This document shows positions 1 through 5,288 of a stretch of DNA of 5,870 nt, piece after piece. The notes below the pieces were generated by a model. It ran no database searches. It was not told the DNA's origin and was given only the letters and a program-made list of their open reading frames with translations. The position numbers were made by a program, and so were the translations under genes. The stretch comes from Caldifarciminota bacterium (lineage in GTDB: Bacteria; Hydrothermota; Tepidihabitantia; Tepidihabitantales; Tepidihabitantaceae): assembly GCA_016935295.1 (NCBI GenBank), contig JAFGRF010000146.1:1-5870 (forward strand). The letters are read 5' to 3'. How positions within the stretch are numbered: the stretch's first letter is position 1; each line of letters opens with the position of its first letter.

Positions 1-97
1 ACATAGCGTCCTGGTTGGGGAGCCCGCCGCGTTCGTGCGAACTCCCCAGCACCGACCTGCCGAAGAGCACCCAGTGCTCTCCGCCTTGAGATGCCAT
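1..97 (-). CDS. PP2C-family protein phosphatase, N-terminal fragment (cut by window edge)
   Basis: The minus strand from ATG at 97 encodes 32 residues before the window ends. Residues about 15-31 read SVLGSSHERGGLPNQDA. This matches the opening motif of bacterial PP2C-type Ser/Thr phosphatases (roughly G-x-S-x-x-G-x-x-H-x-x-x-G-x-P-x-Q-D-A) found next to TerY-like VWA proteins. Such enzymes use two metal ions to remove phosphate from Ser/Thr residues, usually opposing a partner kinase. The start lies 7 nt after the VWA stop, and an AGGTGG stretch just upstream is a plausible ribosome binding site, so the two genes are very likely one operon. The catalytic core lies outside the window, so activity cannot be judged. 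The identification rests on a short but characteristic motif and on the context. Confidence 0.75.
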   Translation of the reverse strand, partial: MASQGGEHWVLFGRSVLGSSHERGGLPNQDAM

Positions 98-104
98 CGG
101 CCAC

Positions 105-833
105 CTACCAGACGTCGCCGCCGCTTGGTGGAGATGCAGGAGGAGGAGGCAGAACTACGTTGCCAGCAGTCTGCGCACCTCCACCGGTGGGTACACTCTT
201 CGCCTGAATGACCGACTCGAAGATGGTGCTCGTGAACCGAATCATCTTGTCCAACTCCTGGGCATTGTGTGCCTCAAGGACAGGATACTCTGAAGGGTTA
301 ACGAACTGCTTGAGAATGCCCTTGTCTGCGTCCGCGCCGATGGCTATCGCCATGCGTACCGTCCGCTTGCCCCACTTCGTACCAGTAAGGTCCTGTAGGC
401 CCTTCTGAAAATCGTCGGTTGGTTGGCCGTCCGACACAAGGACCAGTGACGGCGGAAATCCCCTGTATCCCTTCGTTGCGCTGCCCTCGAGCGCACGCAT
501 CTCCTTGGCTACCAGCGACAGGGCCTCTCCCATAGCAGTCGAGCCGCTCGCTGTAACATCCCTGTCCCACTGAAAGTTGTCAAGCGGCACTGCCTGGGAT
601 ACGTGCCACTGGGCCCCCGAGGCAAACGTCACTGCCCGCACAAGAACTTGTGCCTGCGGATTATCGCCGGCCACCTTCTTCATCTCTGGAAGGGCGTTTT
701 TTATCGCTTGATTCAGAGACTGGATCTTCATCCCATCCATCGAACTCGAACAATCAAGAATCCAGATGAAATGAAGCGGACGTCGGGCGACGGGCGGTCC
801 TGGAGTCAGCTTCTCTTCCTGTGCTTCCGGCAT
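105..833 (-). CDS. TerY-like VWA domain protein
   Basis: This is a 242-residue cytosolic protein with no signal peptide. It is a single von Willebrand factor A domain (about residues 19-205) with a proline-rich tail (about 228-236). The metal-ion-dependent adhesion site is complete: D27-x-S29-x-S31 in ILDCSSSMDG, T99 in GSTAMGEAL, and D135 in LVSDGQPTDD. A functional, Mg-binding and ligand-binding VWA is therefore expected. In length and motif it resembles TerY proteins of tellurite/stress systems, which in TerY-P triads occur with a PP2C phosphatase and a Ser/Thr kinase and are thought to scaffold phosphorylation. The PP2C start 7 nt downstream supports that assignment. The start is fixed by a strong GGGAGG ribosome binding site 5 nt before ATG. 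A strong promoter lies about 130 nt upstream. The stop is TAG. Confidence in the VWA fold is very high; confidence in the TerY-P role is moderate to high. Confidence 0.93.
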   Translation of the reverse strand: MPEAQEEKLTPGPPVARRPLHFIWILDCSSSMDGMKIQSLNQAIKNALPEMKKVAGDNPQAQVLVRAVTFASGAQWHVSQAVPLDNFQWDRDVTASGSTAMGEALSLVAKEMRALEGSATKGYRGFPPSLVLVSDGQPTDDFQKGLQDLTGTKWGKRTVRMAIAIGADADKGILKQFVNPSEYPVLEAHNAQELDKMIRFTSTIFESVIQAKSVPTGGGAQTAGNVVLPPPPASPPSGGDVW

Positions 834-863
834 CGTATCCTCCCTTTCAGTTATTCCTGGACG

Positions 864-938
864 CCGGTTCGCACCGACAACCGGTCGAGAACGGCGCCAC
901 TACCTACCAACCTTCAGCGGGTTATGCGGGGTAACCCG
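864..938 (-). promoter_or_regulatory. Leader with two hairpins upstream of the VWA-PP2C operon
   Basis: Between the predicted transcription start (about 960) and the VWA start codon (833) are two perfect inverted repeats. One is CGGGTTA/TAACCCG at 918-924 and 932-938, with a 7-nt loop. The other is CCGGTT/AACCGG at 864-869 and 879-884, with a 9-nt loop. Both would lie in the 5' untranslated RNA of the operon, or they could act as DNA operators. Neither is followed by a U-run, so simple termination is unlikely. No known riboswitch was recognised. Confidence 0.4.
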
Positions 939-966
939 TCCCCTGCCGTTGGCAGCGGACCCCGGC

Positions 967-995
967 TTTATATCACAGGCGCACCCGGCTGTCAA
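967..995 (-). promoter_or_regulatory. Sigma70-type promoter of the VWA-PP2C operon
   Basis: On the minus strand, TTGACA (995-990) is separated by exactly 17 bp from TATAAA (972-967). A TG lies one base before the -10, giving an extended -10 (TGATATAAA). The predicted transcription start is near 960, about 127 nt before the VWA start codon. This is the best promoter match in the window. It is a pattern match only and has no experimental support. Confidence 0.75.
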
Positions 996-1011
996 GCCCA
1001 ATCGGAGATTT

Positions 1012-1203
1012 TCACCAGAACCGGTCGCGCAGAAGGACGGGCGGCGTGCTGGCCGTCGACCGAGGCACGGTGGACAGCCACTCGGCCAGCGTATGGGCTG
1101 CCGCACCTGGGTCGAACTCGGGGATTACCTGATACGCTTCTCTCGCGGCCGTCTTGCTGATCAGCACCGTACTATCGCGTGCGCCAGCGCTGAGGAACCC
1201 CAT
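1012..1203 (-). CDS. Possible small protein, 63 residues, unrecognised
   Basis: An ATG at 1203 opens a 63-codon minus-strand frame ending in TGA, 16 bp before the -35 of the VWA operon promoter. The peptide has ordinary soluble-protein composition (for example AREAYQVIPEFDP and HTLAEWLSTV) and no transmembrane segment, Cys cluster or motif I recognise. An in-frame TAA lies about 14 codons upstream, so it cannot be much longer. No clear ribosome binding site or promoter precedes it, and an opposite-strand frame is also open here, so it could be a chance frame or a gene remnant. It is listed because it is the only plausible gene between the two divergent promoters. Confidence 0.28.
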   Translation of the reverse strand: MGFLSAGARDSTVLISKTAAREAYQVIPEFDPGAAAHTLAEWLSTVPRSTASTPPVLLRDRFW

Positions 1204-1260
1204 GCCACTGTCATCGCGACTGCCACTAAGTTCGAACGCGGCCGATTATGTTCGTCCGGC

Positions 1261-1288
1261 TTGACACATGCCGACGCAACACTATGCT
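1261..1288 (+). promoter_or_regulatory. Sigma70-type promoter for the small rightward genes
   Basis: TTGACA (1261-1266) is followed by a 16-bp spacer and TATGCT (1283-1288), on the plus strand. The predicted start is near 1295, about 85 nt before the ATG of the small membrane protein at 1380. It points away from the VWA operon promoter at 967-995, so the two transcription units are divergent across about 270 bp. Confidence 0.55.
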
Positions 1289-1379
1289 GCGGGCAGGCAA
1301 TGGCAGATACGCGTCGACCTAGCCGCAGTACTTGTCTGACGGCAGGCGAAGCTCTGGAGCCAAGCTGATCAACTCCGGC

Positions 1380-1544
1380 ATGGAATGGCTGATACTCGTC
1401 GGCTTGGGTGCGGTCCTTCTGTTTGTTGTTATTGTCCGACTTGCAGGAGGACGACTCTACGATGTTTTCAAACTTGGCTGCCTGATTGCTGGCTTCGGCG
1501 CCGCGCTGCTGATGCTGGCGCTCCTGCTGAGTTCAAAGCGGTGA
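1380..1544 (+). CDS. Small membrane protein with two predicted transmembrane helices
   Basis: A 54-residue protein from ATG at 1380 consists almost entirely of two hydrophobic helices, about residues 3-20 and 30-50. They are separated by a short polar loop (RLAGGRLYDVFK), and the C-terminus is basic (SSKR). It would sit in the cytoplasmic membrane as a helical hairpin. A TTG at 1332 in the same frame would add 16 polar residues, but ATG at 1380 puts the hydrophobic part at the start and fits better. Neither start has a clear ribosome binding site. It follows the promoter at 1261-1288 and is 44 nt upstream of another small gene, so the two are probably co-transcribed. No family was recognised. 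Holin-like or effector-type two-helix proteins look similar, but so do many unrelated small proteins. Confidence 0.6.
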   Translation: MEWLILVGLGAVLLFVVIVRLAGGRLYDVFKLGCLIAGFGAALLMLALLLSSKR

Positions 1545-1588
1545 GCGCGCCCATATAGCGTGATGGCGCAGAAGCAGAGGAGAACGAC

Positions 1589-1801
1589 GTGAACGTACCT
1601 GACGACATAACCTTCGGACGCCGGGTCGAGGTCGTGTACTGCGACCGCGCAAGGACCAATGTCACGCTTGTTTTCGCTGGGGGCAAAGTCAAAGTGGCCT
1701 GTCAGCACCTGAGCGACGGCGGCCTGTTTGAACGCGGCTGGCGCGGAGCATGCAAAAAGACCCCGGGGTGGTCCTACAAGCGCTGCTACTTCATTAAGTA
1801 G
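1589..1801 (+). CDS. Small unknown protein with four cysteines
   Basis: This 70-residue protein starts at GTG 1589. A textbook AGAGGAG ribosome binding site sits 6 nt upstream and decides the start. The N-terminal half alternates hydrophobic and polar residues (VEVVYC, NVTLVFAGGKVKVAC), as expected for a small beta-sheet. The C-terminal half is basic and aromatic. Cysteines at 18, 38, 55 and 66 and one histidine (40) could bind metal, but the spacing is not that of a classic zinc finger. The protein is soluble with no signal peptide, and the stop is TAG. It is the second gene of the rightward unit, behind the membrane protein. I do not recognise the family. The strong ribosome binding site makes it a convincing gene. 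Confidence 0.62.
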   Translation: MNVPDDITFGRRVEVVYCDRARTNVTLVFAGGKVKVACQHLSDGGLFERGWRGACKKTPGWSYKRCYFIK

Positions 1802-1828
1802 TGTCTACCGCTGCAATTCGATAGGTGT

Positions 1829-1846
1829 GCCCGAGCCCCATCGGGC
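1829..1846. terminator. Possible hairpin between convergent genes
   Basis: GCCCGA (1829-1834) and TCGGGC (1841-1846) form a perfect 6-bp stem with a 6-nt loop. It lies in the 116-bp gap where the rightward small gene and the leftward phosphoesterase gene end facing each other. The position suits a bidirectional terminator, but no T-run follows on either strand, so an intrinsic terminator is not established. Confidence 0.3.
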
Positions 1847-1917
1847 GGCATTGGGACGGTCATCCCGGCATACTGCCGACACGACGATACTCCCAGGTGC
1901 GCGCCGGGTGTTGGTTA

Positions 1918-2928
1918 CTAGATGTCCGGCGACCTCATTGACCAGATGTTGAGTTCAAGCCCGAGTCTGCCCGGGCCAGTTTCGATTATCGCGTAGCCGG
2001 AGAGCGCCTCCTCCGGCAGGTAGGTGATCATGTCCTGGTACCAGGTTGGCTCAACCTCAAGGCGGCTACTCACGCGATTCCTGCCGACAACCCCTCCAAG
2101 CATCTCAAGCACCGCCCGGTTGCCCAAGCGGCCAGGTTGGTCGGGCGGGTCTCCGCTCAACTGGTGGAGTTGGCGAATCCTGACACTTGCGGCGCCAAGC
2201 GTCTCCCGAAGGTCACGAACCGCGCTCTCGTTCCACACCATCCCGCACGGTTCACCCGTGTTGCTGCCCACGAGCAGGTTTGCGCGACAACAGACCGCCA
2301 GCCTCAACTGCAGCGGGTCGACTCTCCTCGCCGTGGAACACACAAGCACTCTCGGGCTGATTTCGTCGCCCGCAGCCGCAACCGACTCGACCAGTCTGCC
2401 GTACTGTGCCAGGCTTGCATGCACATCACCGACAGCGTCACCGGTTGGGGCACAAAGCAACCTGTCGTCCCGGTGAACGCCGCCGCCAATGCCAAAGAGC
2501 AGGAGTCCCTCCAGCTTGTGGACGGACGCCTCGTCCAGTAGGTGCAGGTTCTCGACGGCATATTCACCGCCGCGAAACTTGGCTATCACGCGTGGGTCTT
2601 CAAAGGCGCCCCAATTGGTGTAGACGGGGACTTCTAGGGCGCCATCGCCGCTGAGCAAGTCTGGTAACTCGCTCAGCACGAGGCCGTCCCTGATGATTCG
2701 CCGCCGGTCTTCCGGCGCCAGCCTCATCAACTCCAGTTGGGTCTCCTCAGGTAGGCGCGACCGTGTGATATGCAGGTTCAGGTAGTGCTCCGGCATGTCA
2801 TCGACGCTGTTGTCATCAAAGAATCCGAAGTCGCCGCTGTGCACCACTGCGTCAACCTCGAATTTCTTCGCCAACCCATTGACGTACAGGAATGTGCCAC
2901 GGAAGTCCGACAGCACGAGAAGTCTCAT
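1918..2928 (-). CDS. Calcineurin-like metallophosphoesterase fold protein, probably inactive
   Basis: This 336-residue soluble protein opens with LLVLSDFRG and VVHSGDFGFFD, the first two strands and loops of the calcineurin-like phosphoesterase fold. D8 and D33 are conserved metal-binding positions. The other ligands appear to be lost. D-x-H is D8-F-R10. The GNHE loop reads WGAFED (106-111). The later His strand reads LVCSTAR (195-201). The GHxH motif position reads GSNTG (221-225). LLFGIGGGV (143-151) fits the usual central strand. The protein is longer than minimal family members; the extra C-terminal ~100 residues have no recognised domain. A pseudo-phosphatase that binds a ligand or partner is the simplest reading. 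The start fits the motif, but no good ribosome binding site precedes it. It ends with tandem TAG-TAA stops. The zinc-protein gene lies 148 nt upstream on the same strand and may supply its promoter. Confidence 0.8.
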   Translation of the reverse strand: MRLLVLSDFRGTFLYVNGLAKKFEVDAVVHSGDFGFFDDNSVDDMPEHYLNLHITRSRLPEETQLELMRLAPEDRRRIIRDGLVLSELPDLLSGDGALEVPVYTNWGAFEDPRVIAKFRGGEYAVENLHLLDEASVHKLEGLLLFGIGGGVHRDDRLLCAPTGDAVGDVHASLAQYGRLVESVAAAGDEISPRVLVCSTARRVDPLQLRLAVCCRANLLVGSNTGEPCGMVWNESAVRDLRETLGAASVRIRQLHQLSGDPPDQPGRLGNRAVLEMLGGVVGRNRVSSRLEVEPTWYQDMITYLPEEALSGYAIIETGPGRLGLELNIWSMRSPDI

Positions 2929-3076
2929 AGGCTGTGTTGCCGACCCGATGACGTCACCGTTACGACACTGTGGGCGTCAGCAGGAAGCGGTCTTCGGCAT
3001 CCAGAACGCTCTCGAGCCTGCCTGCGAGAATATCCGTCAGAATAGCTCTTGGCGAGCGCTGGCTGTTCGAACTGGG
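2929..3076 (-). other. Spacer between zinc protein and phosphoesterase, with in-frame extension
   Basis: In this 148-bp spacer the zinc-protein frame stays open for 38 sense codons after its TAG stop (3079-3077), ending at TAA (2962-2960). The later part reads like a protein (for example LTDILAGRLESVLDAEDRF). No ATG, GTG or TTG start lies early in the stretch. It could be occasional UAG readthrough, the relic of a longer C-terminus, or chance in GC-rich DNA. A perfect 8-bp palindrome, TGACGTCA, sits at 2949-2956, 20 bp before the phosphoesterase start. No promoter is evident here. Confidence 0.3.
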
Positions 3077-3463
3077 CTAGTAGGAATCGAGGTCGTCCAC
3101 CTGCTTCCAGGATGCCCCCAAGAGAATGAGGTCCTGAACAGAATACCACTTGTCTTTGCGCCCACACGAGCAAGAACCGGTCCGCCAAGTGTGTTCAAAG
3201 AACGTCACCTGGTACGTGTGGTGGTGCTGCCCGAGGATACCGCTCCGGCCGACGACCTTGTCTGTCTCGCCCTTGCGCAGGCCGCTTCGGGCGAGACAGG
3301 ACGCGCAGACGCGTCGCCCGCAGCTGTGTTCGTAGAAGCACGCCGGACACGCCTCATGTTCGCAGCCCGGGCAAGTGTAGGTACGTTGCAGAGCCTTCCG
3401 ACGGAAGTCGCTTACATGCCGCCCGCAGATCTCGCAGGACTGATCACCGATGTCTATTCGCAT
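3077..3463 (-). CDS. Small cysteine-rich zinc-binding protein
   Basis: This 128-residue protein has 11 cysteines arranged as zinc knuckles: C10-x2-C13, C31-x2-C34, C39-x2-C42, C48, C53-x2-C56, then C98-x-C100. Nearby histidines are at 16, 36, 46 and 80-82. The first 56 residues could hold two or three zinc ions in a RING-like or treble-clef (cross-brace) module. The second half has an HHH run and a W-R-T-G-S-C-S-C-G turn. No catalytic motif, signal peptide or membrane segment is visible, so a protein- or nucleic-acid-binding adaptor is likely. The start is supported by GTGAGG about 4 nt before ATG and by a promoter 90 nt upstream. It precedes the phosphoesterase gene on the same strand and may be co-transcribed with it. 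I do not recognise a named family. Zinc modules do occur in TerY-type phosphorylation systems, but the link here is inferred from proximity. Confidence 0.75.
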   Translation of the reverse strand: MRIDIGDQSCEICGRHVSDFRRKALQRTYTCPGCEHEACPACFYEHSCGRRVCASCLARSGLRKGETDKVVGRSGILGQHHHTYQVTFFEHTWRTGSCSCGRKDKWYSVQDLILLGASWKQVDDLDSY

Positions 3464-3552
3464 TGTACCTCACTTTGCTCAAATCAGCCTCGCTCGCGAT
3501 GGCAAGCTACCGGTACCCGGCGGACGTCACCTCGCATCTAGCGTCTTTGGGG

Positions 3553-3579
3553 ATTATAACCGCACGACCGCCGTGTCAA
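3553..3579 (-). promoter_or_regulatory. Sigma70-type promoter of the zinc-protein gene
   Basis: On the minus strand a perfect TTGACA (3579-3574) and a perfect TATAAT (3558-3553) are separated by 15 bp, shorter than the ideal 17. The predicted start is near 3546, leaving about an 83-nt leader before the start codon at 3463. Short spacing often lowers activity or makes it activator-dependent. Confidence 0.55.
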
Positions 3580-3651
3580 ACTGCTCAGCCCTATCCACGA
3601 ACCTTAGCTGCTGCACGCCGGATGAACTATCAGGAATGCATCGGGGCAAGT

Positions 3652-3663
3652 GGTCTCGAGACC
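3652..3663. repeat. 12-bp perfect palindrome
   Basis: GGTCTCGAGACC reads identically on both strands. It lies 54 bp beyond the integrase stop and about 73 bp upstream of the -35 of the zinc-protein promoter. It could be an operator for a dimeric regulator, part of an attachment site, or chance. Confidence 0.35.
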
Positions 3664-3717
3664 GGCAGTTAACCTGTTCCGGCCACCGGCGTGCCGGCGC
3701 CCGTGCCAGCCGCGCCG

Positions 3718-4899
3718 TCAGAACAGCCTGGCTCTCGGGGGCGCGGGAGCCTCGCCGATACCGAGGTCGTTCAGCGCGTCGGCGGCCCGCTGCAGGTCCT
3801 GCCGGTCGATCCCGACATACCGGGCCGTCACGTCCAGCGACTTGTGCCGCAGGATCGCCTGGACCAGCCGGATGTTCATGCCCCGCTTGACCATGTGCGT
3901 GGCCGCCGTCCGCCTCAGGTCGTGGAGCCGGAACTTGCGCAGGCCGGCCCGGTCGCGGGCGCGCTTGAATATCGACCTTATGCCGGCAACGGAGTAGGGA
4001 CGGCCGTCCCGGCACGGGAACAGCCACTCGCCGTCCATCCGGGACTGGATGATGTCCTGGACGTGCTCGCACACCGGCACCTCGGCCTGGCGCTGCTCCT
4101 TGGGGCGCTCGATCACGAGCACGTTGTGCAGCGGGTCGTAGCTGGACGGCTTGAGCGCGAGGCACTCGCCCACCCGCAGCCCGGTCCTGATGAGCACGTC
4201 GAAGATGTCCCGGGGTGTCCCCTTGAGCTGCGCCCGCCACCTCGCCAGCTCTTCCTCGGTCGCGAACCAGTGCGAGCGCATGTTGTACTCCTTCTTCTGC
4301 TTCAGGTCCCGGGCCGGGTCGACCTCGGCGAACCCCTCGCGCACGCAGAACTTGAAGAAGCTGGTGATGACCGCCGTCTCCCGGTTGATGGTCGCCACCG
4401 TCGGCGTGCTCCCGGTGTTAGGACAGGGCTCCCTGGACCGGTCCGAGAGGTACTGCCTGAGGTCCCGGTCGGTTATCGCGCCGACCTGCTTACCCTTGAA
4501 CCGCGCCATCAGCCGCCGGCCGAGTACCCGCTGGTCGGTCTGCGCCTGGTTCTTCGACTTGGGCTTGCCGTAGCGGTTCTCGATGCCGAAGGTGCACCGC
4601 TCGAGGTAGAGTTCCACCGCCTTCTCGAACCTGGCGTTCCGGGTCCGCTGCCGGGCCGACGAGACGCTCGGACGGTAGTAGGCCACCACCAGCTTGTCGA
4701 GCGCCACCCTCGACCGCACCCCGCCGACCGTCACGTCGACGTACGGCATGCCGCTGGGCTTGCGCTTGAGCGACCACCTGATCCCGGCGCTCGCCCCCGA
4801 GTCTTGCCCTGAGGTGTCCGCCGCGGGTCCCTCGGGCCGTGGCGACGGGACCTGCGCCCGGGCTCGAGACGACAGGATGGCGGTTCCGACTTTTCCCAT
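3718..4899 (-). CDS. Tyrosine recombinase / phage-type integrase
   Basis: This 393-residue protein cuts and rejoins DNA through a covalent phosphotyrosine to integrate or excise an element. All catalytic residues are visible: R242 in TGLRVGECLAL, a likely beta-hairpin K267 in ERPKEQRQAEVPV, H326-x-x-R329 in LHDLRRTAATH, H352 in LRHKS and the nucleophile Y361 in TARYVG. An SAM-like core-binding domain spans about residues 85-190 and the catalytic domain about 210-375. Residues 1-38 are low-complexity and may be poorly conserved. IRWSLKRKPSGMPYVDVTV (40-58) looks like the real N-terminal domain, so a later start is possible. ATG at 4899 is preceded directly by a TATA-like sequence and not by a spaced ribosome binding site, suggesting a leaderless transcript. 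By eye the GC content is higher than in the genes to the left, consistent with separate origin. It stops with TGA and appears intact. Confidence 0.95.
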   Translation of the reverse strand: MGKVGTAILSSRARAQVPSPRPEGPAADTSGQDSGASAGIRWSLKRKPSGMPYVDVTVGGVRSRVALDKLVVAYYRPSVSSARQRTRNARFEKAVELYLERCTFGIENRYGKPKSKNQAQTDQRVLGRRLMARFKGKQVGAITDRDLRQYLSDRSREPCPNTGSTPTVATINRETAVITSFFKFCVREGFAEVDPARDLKQKKEYNMRSHWFATEEELARWRAQLKGTPRDIFDVLIRTGLRVGECLALKPSSYDPLHNVLVIERPKEQRQAEVPVCEHVQDIIQSRMDGEWLFPCRDGRPYSVAGIRSIFKRARDRAGLRKFRLHDLRRTAATHMVKRGMNIRLVQAILRHKSLDVTARYVGIDRQDLQRAADALNDLGIGEAPAPPRARLF

Positions 4900-4914
4900 C
4901 TCTTTATACTACAC
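4900..4914 (-). promoter_or_regulatory. Putative leaderless promoter of the integrase
   Basis: Immediately before the integrase ATG the minus strand reads GTGTAGTATAAAGAG. TAGTAT (4911-4906) fits the TANNNT -10 pattern with 6 nt to the ATG, so transcription would begin at the start codon. The AAAGAG stretch abuts the ATG and is too close to act as a normal ribosome binding site. Nearly the same sequence precedes the gene at 5460. Confidence 0.45.
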
Positions 4915-5212
4915 GGAACGCGACGAAAATCCGCAAGTTTCCGCACCCTGCGCCCGGTAAACCAGCATCGGCGCCGGATATGCATGGGAACCGGGAAGGG
5001 CAGACACCGGTATGGCGGGGTCCGGAAACGGTCGTGACAAACCCCCAAGACGGCCTCCCGGGGTTGCTTTCTATCTCGCTGCCGGCAGACCTTTATGGGT
5101 TACTTCACTCCCAATTCTCCGGGAATTCTGCGCCGGGGGCTTTCATCTTCTTGCCCCGCAGGAGTATGTTTTTCTGCCCCCTTCTCCCGCCACTTCAAGG
5201 GACTTCAATTCA

Positions 5213-5229
5213 CCCCCCCCCTCCCCCCC
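5213..5229 (-). repeat. G-tract (G7-A-G9 on minus strand)
   Basis: The plus strand has nine C (5213-5221), one T, then seven C (5223-5229). The complementary G7-A-G9 could fold as a G-quadruplex or, with the adjoining purine-rich strand, take other non-B structures. Such runs are also prone to slippage and sequencing error, so their exact length is uncertain. Confidence 0.5.
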
Positions 5230-5247
5230 AAGAAAGGTGCCATTCTG

Positions 5248-5288
5248 GCCCCTTTTTGCCCTTTTTTGCCCCTTTTTTGGTCACTTTT
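5248..5288 (+). repeat. Phased T-tracts, predicted curved DNA
   Basis: Units GCCCCTTTTT (5248-5257), GCCCTTTTTT (5258-5267) and GCCCCTTTTTT (5268-5278) are followed by GGTCACTTTT (5279-5288). The T-tracts are centred about 10-11 bp apart, near one helical turn. This is the arrangement that gives intrinsic DNA bending. It leads directly into the GACTTC repeat array with nearly the same period. Confidence 0.6.

Larger units (their letters stand above)
3464..3717. other. Non-coding junction between integrase and zinc-protein gene
   Basis: This 254-bp stretch holds the zinc-protein promoter (3553-3579), a 12-bp perfect palindrome (3652-3663) and GC-rich inverted sequence around 3680-3702 near the integrase end. 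I see no convincing gene and no tRNA. As the stretch at the 3' end of an integrase gene, it is a natural place to look for one attachment site of the element. Confidence 0.5.

Noticed and set aside
1..104. The VWA frame also stays open past its TAG stop to the window edge, which first suggested UAG readthrough.
   Set aside because: Another frame starting 7 nt after the stop encodes the PP2C N-terminus with a characteristic motif, so the open extension is a shadow of that gene.
949..1368. A 139-codon plus-strand frame starting at TTG.
   Set aside because: It has no ribosome binding site, an Arg/Ala/Pro-rich product with no motif, and it runs through two promoter sequences and into the start of the small membrane protein in another frame.
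2024..2654. Several plus-strand frames within the phosphoesterase gene.
   Set aside because: They are antisense to a protein with recognisable fold motifs and have no independent start signals or conserved features.
3060..3080. A GTTCGAAC-like sequence resembling a tRNA T-loop (similar ones near 1230).
   Set aside because: No acceptor, D or anticodon stems can be paired around these sites; no tRNA was found in the window.
2925..3188. An 87-codon minus-strand frame linking the zinc protein and the phosphoesterase start.
   Set aside because: Its first third overlaps the zinc protein in another frame, it has no good ribosome binding site and its composition is unconvincing; the zinc-protein frame itself gives a more protein-like reading of the gap.
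3691..4812. A 373-codon open frame on the plus strand.
   Set aside because: It lies antisense to the integrase, which has every catalytic residue. The plus-strand product is repetitive (Arg, Pro, Val, Leu, Asp), typical of the opposite strand of a GC-rich gene.
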